Assembly: GCA_013399115.1 (NCBI GenBank)
Contig: VXAA01001417.1
Location: 100,985-164,984, forward strand
Origin: Anseranas semipalmata
Lineage: Eukaryota > Chordata > Aves > Anseriformes > Anseranatidae
Length of the DNA stretch: 64,000 nt
Direction: 5' to 3'
The position numbers were made by a program, and so were the translations under genes. Positions 55,091 to 64,000 of this stretch are shown one piece after another. Within the stretch, counting starts at the first letter, position 1. Each line of letters begins with the position of its first letter. The notes below the pieces were generated by a model. The model ran no database searches. It was not told the origin of the DNA and saw nothing but the letters and a program-made list of their open reading frames with translations.

Positions 55091-57440
55091 GGCAGCTAAA
55101 GGATACACTGCCAGCAGGCTGGAAAGCAGTTCCAGCACACAACCACTCCTGAATTAGGATGCCACGCATGCCAAAGAAAGTTAGAACCTTGCCCCAGGTC
55201 TGGTGCATTAACGTAGAGAAGGTGCTTACTGGGCTTTGATGTCCCTCAACTTCCTTTTTTCTTTTGCTCTCTGGATGTTGTTATTCAGTGAACAGCAACG
55301 TTCAGCTTTGAAAGTACTGATCTTGAAACTTTGAAAAGGCTTTTTCAAAGGAGGCAAATTATCCAGTAGAGTTGAACGCCTTACAGCGCATACTAAGGTT
55401 TCAATATGTCTTGACTCACATTTCACTTTATAAATTTTGGAATGACAGGTTTTGCTTTCACAGCCATATGGATCAACCCAAACAGAGCTAAGCTTAGGTT
55501 ATGTTGATAATACTCAAAGTAAAGTGTGCAGAATTGTATGCATTTTTATCTCACCCATGGAAATATTCACATACATTCTTAAAGTATAAGTTTCTGAGAA
55601 GAGAGAAGAAGACAGAACTTGCTAACTACATGGCTGTGAACCAAAAATGATCACTTGAGTATGGCATGCTGGGTGGACATAAGCATTTGGTGCAGATTTC
55701 TGTAAGTGAAGCCTTATGCTCAAGCGTAAAGATATCTCTGCATAATAAACTAAGGAAAGGAAAAGCAGAAACAGTGTTAGAAAGTGTTCAGTTAGCCCAC
55801 TTGCTCCTATGGGAGCGTAACTGCTTAATTTTGAAATAAAATAGGTCTTACAACACACAATTCCATTAAGAACAGGAATGAAACTAAAACAGGCAGACAC
55901 CACTCACTGGTAAGAGAATTCATTCTATTCAGCCTAAAAATAACAAAGTATTCACCACTACATAGAAAAAGCAAATTAACAAAAATGAAAAAGACTACTG
56001 TAATTGCTAGAAACATATACAGGACTGCACCCATACTACACATCTACTTATTTGGGAAGTCAACAGCAGATTCCTAGAAGCAATTTACTTTGGTAAGTCA
56101 GGAACTGTGCTAATTATAAAAGCTGTGAAGTTGCATCAACACCAAGAAGTGCAGTATTTTTTCCAGTTGCATAACAGTTAAGCTGCAAGACCCAGGACAT
56201 AGGTAAGCAAAGAAACAGTCACTTAGCAGTGACATGGGCAGGAAGCGCAGTATTTTTCCCCCCCTTAAATGTACTTAGAGTGGTTTAACCTCTGGGCAAA
56301 AAAATAATGGGATCAATAACAACCTTGTCCTGAGAATGCTAATGAGCTTCCTGAATGGCAGCAAATCACTACGGGTGGAAGGAAGCCCTCCTGCCATATG
56401 TCACGTGTGACAGTCCTCAGAGCATTCGCCTTCATTTGGTTATAAAAAGGGAGTCGTATTTCTTCCTTCTATTGCTTCCATATGGCAGCTGCTAGAACCA
56501 CAACACATTACTTAAAATCAAAGTAGCATTTCAGTGGAAGCACACATGTATCTGAAGATGATTGCAATAAATCAGGAACTTCCTTTTCCTTAATCCCTGT
56601 AATTTTACTAATGGCATTATAAGCAAAAACTTGAGAAGGTACTGCATACGAACAGTACATGGGAACAGGCCACCATGTGCGAAAAGACCCACTGAGCAAG
56701 CCAGAAAGGTCAGATGACTGTAGTCAGATAAATGATGAGTTACACTGAGAAGTCCACGGCTTCCTTTCCAGCAGTGGCCCTTTCTCCTCTGCCCTCCATT
56801 TGAAATTATTCCTTTCCAGAAAAGAAACTGATTTTGCTTCAAGTCACCTTCTGAAAAGCATCTGCTCTCAGAGGTAGTCTAACAAAACTCACGTGTGCGC
56901 AAGTAAAATAACAGTTGTGGAACATACCGAGTCTTTATTGGCCAGACTTTGGGATTATTTAATTTGTTTTATTTCATTAATATATGAGCATTCAGGCAAG
57001 TTGCTAAAGGTACGATCCATGAGACAGATCAAGTGGAAAACTCTGTTTAGCCACATGCGTGATCATTTCCTTCCTTCTTTCTCTGGAGGTACCCATACTT
57101 TTGTTAGAAAAAGGACGGCCCATAATGAGGTGACATCAGTTTTACATGGTACATTACAAATATTTTTACATGGCTAAGGACAACCTTGAGATTCCCCCCA
57201 TTGACCAGATATAAATGGCTGTTATGACAACGTGCCCTCAAAGCAAAGCTCTAGCTTTGCATGTTGAAGTAAACTAGTACATCAGGCACCAAGCAATCTA
57301 AACACCACCTAATTGCAATCAAGTGTAAGACCACTAGAAAGAAACATGTCATGCTCAACCAGGAGATGCTACTAGTAGGATGGGGCCAGGGAGCCAATAG
57401 ACAAATTGGTGTAAAAGAGCTTGAAGAAAATAATTCTTAC

Positions 57441-57513
57441 CAGCCTTGAAGATCCCATAGGATTTACCACACTGGCAAGCAGTTTCTGCAGCCTCTTTGA
57501 CAATAAAGAAAAC
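57441..57513 (-). other. Splice-bounded open segment (candidate cryptic or unannotated exon)
   Basis: A 73-nt segment on the minus strand lies between CTGTTACAG and GCTG|GTAAGAATT, an excellent donor. One frame reads VFFIVKEAAETACQCG then KSYGIFKAG without a stop, and another frame is open too. It does not match NDST and I do not recognise it. The pyrimidine tract upstream is poor. It may be a chance pair of splice-like sites, a noncoding 5' exon or a poison exon. Confidence 0.2.
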
Positions 57514-60500
57514 CTGTAACAGAGATTTCTGTCTTCTCTTAGTTCCCTGCCACAGAATTCACAAAAGGAGGAGATGGCATTTAAGAATCATACTTCACTT
57601 AGGAGTCTGCCTGAAAAAACACTGTTTCAAGATTTAGGTTTGCATGGATGTTCATAGTGTCACGAGCTTTTAAATAAAAAGCATTGCAAAAATAAACAGA
57701 AGGGAAAAAAAACTCTATATACAACTTTATGGTTAGTGATCTGCCTTGTCCTTCTGAGATATCTCTTGTCTCAATACTCCAACGGACTCTGCATTCAGCA
57801 GTTAAGTTTCTTAGCAGTAAATATGAATGAGGATGCATGTGGAAGTATCGCTATCCTGACCTTCCACGTGAGGTACTTGCAAAATGCAGACTGTACAGAC
57901 TGCACTCCCCCACACGTGCAGAATTTCTATGGGACTCCTCTGGAGTAGAAAATACTTGGCATCTTTTAGGCCCAGGTACATAAGCAGGTAGAACAACAGA
58001 TACACAGAACATTATCCTCCTTAACAGTGAAGCTTAAACTGCTCTACTGAAGGCTTCAAAGACTGCGGCACAGCAATACTGTGAGTTGCAAAATTCTGTC
58101 TAGGACCTGATGACTCTCACAGGTTCAGCACTGCTAAGGACTACCACATTCAACTGCTTTTTTCCCTCCCCAGAAATCGATTCTTCAGAAAAAAAAACAA
58201 AAAACAAAAAAACAGAACCCCATCACCAAAATAAACAAAAACAAGCTATGAATTCCAGCAAACACAGAACTAACAAAAGACACCGAACTCACAGGAATAA
58301 TAAAATTTGTTTTCTGTATAACAGATACAGCACTAGAACTGAAAGCTTCCTCACACATGAAGCACCAACACGAATTGATTCTGAGCTAGAAAGAACATCT
58401 GCAGGTCAGCTAGTGCTTACTTCCACATTTTTAATACAGAGCAATATGGCTTAGATGCACAGTACCCTTGTCACAGCTGCTGTGCCCGAGAAGTTTAGTG
58501 CAGACCAACAAAATAGCTTGACCAACCAGTGAGAATGGGTCAGCATAGTTACCCTTCTGGAACAAGAAGCAAGGCTTGCACAGCTCCAGGCGAGTATGCC
58601 AGTGCTGCTGTTTGACATGCACGCCCCACTTGCAGATTTCATTCCGAGGACCACACTTGTCCCACAGCCCCAGGGAACCAGGCAGCATCACTTGTGCAAA
58701 CATTTCTGAGCCTTTTGGAAAGAAAGGAAGAACATCTCCAGCCCCACAGATCACCATGCTCCTTGGACAGCAGTGGTGACCCATGCACTGCCCACATCCC
58801 AGTCCTTCCCAGATATTACACCTACATGCATATCAACATAAGGCACAGACCAGGAACATTCAAACAAATGAAAAAAAGGGAGCCTGCTCTCCTTTGGCCT
58901 GACAGTCCACAGAGATGCAATGTAGGTCCTGGCTATTATCAGACACATGGTTACCACGCGTTGTTTTTGTCTTCACGCATCTAGCACAGCAGATAAGCCA
59001 TACAATTAACCTTTGTGCCTAGCTTATTCCATGGGGTTTGGTTGTTTCTAGCTCCACACAGGTGCAGAGCGGGAAGAGCAAGCACACCCAGAAATCCCCA
59101 GCACTGCCCTGGTAATCCCAGAAGCATCGCACGTGAGACAGACCCAGCTCTCTCTGTCACTCCTTTGCAGCCTCTCTCCTCTGGCCAAGGATTTTTGTAC
59201 AGCTTTCTGTTTCAAACATCAGTATGCTTCTTTTAAAAACAAAAGCTGTGCTGTGCTGAGCAGCAGTTGTACCAGTCTTACAATATTAAAATTCATAGAA
59301 GTTGGTACATAAACCAAATTGCTTTAATATGTTACGTGTTAAGATGACTGGCTGGTAAAATGCTCTATAAGCTGGTAGCAGCCCATAAAAAAACAAAATA
59401 ATTTTTATAACTTTAAGTTATATTCTCGATCTGAGATCTAGTCTTCTACTTCACAGCGCGTAATATTCCACACTGCTGTACCTGAAACAATATGCTCAAG
59501 AAGTTAAGTCAGACTTCCTAGGGCATCAGCCAGCCACAGAAACATCACGGTTTCTACTATTGCCTTTCTTTGCCCCTTTTTAGGGACATACTTTCTACTT
59601 ATCATTCCAGCCAAGTCAGTATAAAGTACCATAGGAGCATCAGATCAATTTAAGATAGAATATATGTACACACATAGTAAATGCATTAAACAACAGCATA
59701 AAGGTAACACAGCTAATGGATTGGGAATATAAAATGATTTAGCTAAACAAAAGTTGCTAATAGTTAATTCATGCTGTCATTTAAAGAGGCGATTAAAAAG
59801 ATCTTTTGAATCTCCCCAAAGGAAAAATTTACAGCTCAGTGCAACTGAATAGACAGGACCATCTCTGGCAGTTCTGCTAGTGACACATTTGATGACATAT
59901 CTATCATTTCTTTATTGATAACCTTCTGTGTGATCCTACAGGTAAAGGAACAATTAACTTGCAGAATTAGGCTTTCTCCCGTGACAGGAACCATCCTGCG
60001 TCTTGAGAGTTCAGGCTTTCCAGCACCTTCCAGACACTCTGCCTCAACACAAACTGTACCTAAGCCTCTCAGAGGCAAATATTCAGGTCATTCCTATGCA
60101 AGAGGAGTTGAAAAGATATGCTGCTGTATTTTTAAAATTTGTATCCAAGTGGTATGCTTTACCATAAGAAGTTCTGATTTCTTTCCACATACACTACGCA
60201 GGGGGAAAAGACACTTATTGGGTTTTAAACAACAGTATTAATTTAAACTATACTGACTAATGTGGACAAATTTGCAATGTAGGGAATAAACAATTAGCTC
60301 TTAGGGGAGAAATCTGTTACATTAAACAAAGACTAGGCCACCGATGCACTGAGGAAATATCATAACGATGACAACATTGGCTTTGGAACACAGAATGAGA
60401 TTCATCTGACCAAGAGCAAATGTTTATACTTGATCTTAGTCATTCTAGAAGCATTTTATGAGCAACAGAAAAATATGTACTTTTAAGGTGCAATTAACTT

Positions 60501-61149
60501 AACCAGTGTCTGCCTAAAGAACTATTCTTCTGTGTTGTCTACTATGGAAAGACAGAGGACTAGCTCCAATATAGATACGTACATTATAAAACTCAAAATC
60601 TGGGCAAGATGACAGACTGAGTGATGCAGACTAAAATGCTATGAATTCATTCTTTCTGGCTAAACCCTCTCCATTATCAGTACACTGGCACAGATGATAT
60701 GCCAGAGAACCGCTAAGAGGATAGCTCTTGCTGTCTAATTCTTCACTGAGACTAATGCCGAAAGACTTTGCAGATTCAAGCCTGTATTTCCCATATGCAC
60801 GTCTCCTAACAGATGCATTGCCTAAGTGCTCACGAAACAGAACAAGAAAAAAAGACAGCCCCCCCAAGAATGTATACGGTTAATATGAAACATTTTCCTT
60901 GGCAATTATAAAAAGAATAATGAGAAAATACAAGTACCACCTATCACAATATTTTCACGTGTTAGCACGACCACATTTGTATTCTGTTTATTGTCTACAC
61001 TACATGACCAAAGATGCTCATTCAGGACAGACTCTTCCCTAATACAACCAATGATCCAAAACCGAGCACATGTAGGAATTACAAGCGTAGAAAAAGATTA
61101 GGCTAACATGAAGAAAGTGTGGAGATCCCCTGACTTCGGTTCAAATTAC

Positions 61150-61250
61150 CTCTTTTGAAAAGCACACAAAGGACAAGACAATAAAGAGGAGATCACACAG
61201 CTAATGATTAAAAACAAAACAAAAAAACCCAGTGTTCTAATTTTTCATTT
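61150..61250 (+). mobile_element. Possible MIR relic
   Basis: GAGATCACACAGCTAATGA followed by CCCAGTGTTCTAA resembles the MIR words GGTCACACAGCTAGTAA and CCAGTGCTCT. Only two short blocks match. Confidence 0.35.
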
Positions 61251-62430
61251 TGAAAGCCACGATCAACTTTCAAGGAAATACAAAAAGAGCATGTAATGGG
61301 GAAATGAAGAAAAAGGTTGATCAACTTATGCCTACTCCACCATGCTCCACCAGCACTGTACAGTCAGTAAAAAAAAAAAGTTGTATTTAATTTTCCTCCT
61401 GGTATCATATGGCTTTCCCTCGGAAAAAAATCTCAGTGCTTTACAGTCTGAAAAATTTCGAAGAGTAACCGTAACAAGAAAAGACTATATCAAATTAGTA
61501 GACCGTCAGTTGGGACAATCATGGTCTATTAAGATAAACTTACTTTGTGGATATCTAGATAAGATTTTTTTTTTCCCCGTATGTCCCTTTTAATGAATTA
61601 TTTGCACTGCTTAGACTAAAAGACACAAAGAAAAAATGTAACATTGTCACAGCATAATGGTCTCTCCTGCTAGACAGATATTAAGAGAAAAAAAGAGTTA
61701 CTGAAAAATGAATGCTGAGATGACATTACCACGTTTAAATTCAAAGTGGGAGGCAATTAGACTATGAAAATGTTCTCTTCCATTATTTCTATTATTCCAG
61801 AGGAAAACAGAGTAAATAAATATGAAGATAGATGGCCGCCGCTGATGCACAGCGACTGCTACTCAGTATGGTACATTGAAGAACTATGTTCTATTGGACT
61901 AAATTTTATATAATGACACTTGAATCAGTAACAACCAGGTATTCTAAAAACCTCAAGTACAGTTTCAAGGTTTGGCATTTTTTTTGTTTTTAAACTGAAG
62001 AACCTGTGATGGAACTAGTATAAACTCCATCTGTTGTCTAATAAGACAATCCATTTATTAGTTTTATACGACTTGCATTGAAAAACTATGTCAAAAGCTT
62101 TTCAGAAGGGCTCTTTACACTTGTATCCCTGACACTGTGGATACTCAATCTGAAGTAGCACCACTGCCTAATTTTTAGAGATGCAGAAGACACTCATTTT
62201 GGAGGGGTTGCTTTTGACTCAACCCCTTTTGAGGTCAATATATACTACTGATAAAAAACTACCACTTAACCTTAAGACAGCAATTTTCGGATATGCTCAA
62301 CTCCAATTCGCAAACTTTAAAGATGAAGGCTGTTTACATCCAAATATTGACAATTCTGACCACTTCGCAAATCTCATTTAAGTATCTGAAGAAAAAAAAA
62401 CAAACAAACCGGTCTTAATTGCAATCAGAA

Positions 62431-62564
62431 TCTCCCTCCTTGGAGATCTTCAAAAGCTGCTTGGACATGGTCCTGAGCAGTCTGCTCTTGGTGGCCCTGC
62501 TAGAGCAGGGAGTTGGATAAGATGGCCTCCAGAGACTCCAGTACTGAATCACTACTGAGTGATT
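62431..62564 (+). mobile_element. CR1 LINE 3'-end fragment
   Basis: The stretch reads CTTGGAGATCTTCAAAAGCT, then TGGACATGGTCCTGAGCAGT, CTTGGTGGCCCTGCTAGAGC, AGGGAGTTGGATAAGATGG and CCTCCAGAGACTCC, ending in a diverged TGAATCACTACTGAGTGATT tail. This is the familiar avian CR1 3' region ending in short ATTCTGTGATT-like repeats. It is strongly 5'-truncated and noncoding. Confidence 0.93.
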
Positions 62565-64000
62565 AATTTTGCTCTCATGCTTGTATTAACCCTCCAGTTT
62601 CTAAACTTTGCCCTATCCAGTGGGCAGAACCAACCACATAGCTTTCCTGAATGTTGGAAGCTTTCTGAAGTGTTTTAGATTACATTGCATTAATTAACGG
62701 AGCACAGGTAGAAACGTCCTCATTGCTCTAAGTAAGCTCAGTCTTACCTAAGGTGACTATGTCCAGAAAGCATTAAATAGGAAACACACAAAACAAAATT
62801 AAAACACAAAAAAGCACTATACCGAATCCTATATTGCTAGTATTTAAGATGTAATCTTAGTAGAAATGACTTACTCTTGAATACTGAAATTATACAGTCT
62901 TCATTTAGCAACCTCTTTTCACACTCATAGCACGCAATTCTCTGTCACAGTCAGTGCAACAGAACTCCGTAAAACACTCATGTCTAATAGGATGTCATTT
63001 ATGCACAAATACACTATACAATAACAGATTTTCAACTACCACAAATTGATTTTTTTTCATTCCTTCCACATGTCACTGTGCCACAGAGGGTAATTCCTTC
63101 GATATTAATAGTAATGAAGATGCATTGCACCTGACAGCCCTAACAACGTGTTTAATAGAACATTTTAACTTTTAAGTAGATGAAGAATCTGAAGGGACCA
63201 CTTTTTCACATTCCACTGTTTCAGAACACAGTTCTATATAAATGAAATTATCCTACTTAAAAGTTATTTCCACTTTGATATTATTTCTGTTTAATTTGAC
63301 AGTTTTATTTTGGGAAGATAGCATTCTGACATTCTGCAAATTATTCTCTCAAAACAGTACAGTTCATCCTTTTGTATCTGCTTTAATCAAATTTGTCTCA
63401 ATAGACTCCTGTTTCTGGTAAGTAATTCTGGCAATTTGTCACCTTAGGATAAGCTGGAATGATTATCTTCAGGTGTCATTCACAGAGACAAACAATATGA
63501 AACACACTATTTCAAACTGCTATTGTACAACATAGTGGGAGATTTATTCAGGCATTATTTAATTTGTTAATAGAAACTACTTCTTCTGCAGAACAACAGG
63601 AGTTTGGCCACTGACGTGGGTCAGACTTGACTTTGTTCCTGCAATTTGATTTTGCACTTGGGAGACTCTCAAAACACACTAACTCAAATACTGCCACCAC
63701 GTTCTACACAGAAATTCCATTTATTGAGTTTAACCTTTACTCCAACCCTCCCCCATGCCATTTTTTTTTTTGCATAAGGAAAACACCTACTTATCTGAGA
63801 GGCGTATCTTATTTATAATTGCATATGCAGAGGACATTTCAGAAAGTAGCGTATGCTGCAATTTCAAAGCAAATTAAAGTAACTCCAAGTTCAAGTCTTT
63901 TGTTTAATGAAGCAATATATGCATGGCTACTGCAGCTTGACAAATATATTAGCATCAAAAAAAAACAGAAAACCTAGTTAAAAATGTAAAAAAAAAAAAA

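Larger units (their letters stand above)
42227..64000 (-). other. Upstream intron (partial, >21.7 kb)
   Basis: No NDST coding exon is found in this region, and no open frame is long enough for the roughly 1-kb first coding exon of the family, so that exon must lie beyond 64,000. The region contains MIR relics (about 42470-42625, 47095-47235), CpG-rich islets (43120-43320, 50690-50890), moderately GC-rich patches (43840-44190, 48120-48560), CR1 pieces (53440-53700, 62431-62564) and one splice-bounded segment of unknown meaning (57441-57513). A separate gene on either strand was not recognisable. Confidence 0.75.

Noticed and set aside
42227..64000. Large first coding exon or promoter of NDST
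   Set aside because: No minus-strand frame is longer than about 125 codons here and no membrane-anchor sequence or DDIFVGKEG-type motif is seen.

Overview
The window looks like nuclear genomic DNA from a bird (at least a sauropsid). It is AT-rich and poor in repeats. Its recognisable repeats are a CR1 LINE 3' end, worn CR1-like pieces, old MIR-type SINE relics and one short hAT-type element. Introns are compact for a vertebrate gene of this family. There is no bacterial-style gene organisation, and most open frames are chance frames in introns.

One protein-coding gene is supported. It is a heparan sulfate/heparin N-deacetylase/N-sulfotransferase on the minus strand, running from about 42.2 kb down to 0.9 kb. 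Eleven consecutive internal exons can be placed to the base, all with GT/AG borders. They total 1,521 nt and join without a frame break into 507 codons. The order in transcription is 42226-42139, 38475-38321, 31109-30924, 28240-28112, 15014-14832, 12830-12734, 11898-11775, 8726-8552, 7246-7076, 3300-3191 and 983-881. The first four encode the back half of the N-deacetylase region. The rest lead into the C-terminal sulfotransferase domain, with its PAPS-binding loop, catalytic glutamate, 3'-phosphate-binding serine and disulfide cysteines. If the usual 39-residue last exon is assumed, all these residues sit exactly 9 below their NDST1 numbers, as expected for an 873-residue paralogue. NDST3 is favoured over NDST4, from memory of paralogue-specific residues.

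Both ends of the gene lie outside the window. The large first coding exon (cytoplasmic tail, membrane anchor, about the first 327 residues) must be beyond 64,000. The last coding exon and 3' UTR must be before position 1.

Layout: 1-15 kb holds seven small exons in short introns; 15-28 kb is a 13.1-kb intron with the hAT element, two MIR relics, a CR1 piece and a TG microsatellite; 28-42.2 kb holds four exons; 42.2-64 kb is the start of a long upstream intron with MIR and CR1 relics and several GC/CpG-rich islets. No second gene, RNA gene, CRISPR array or new multi-gene system was found.
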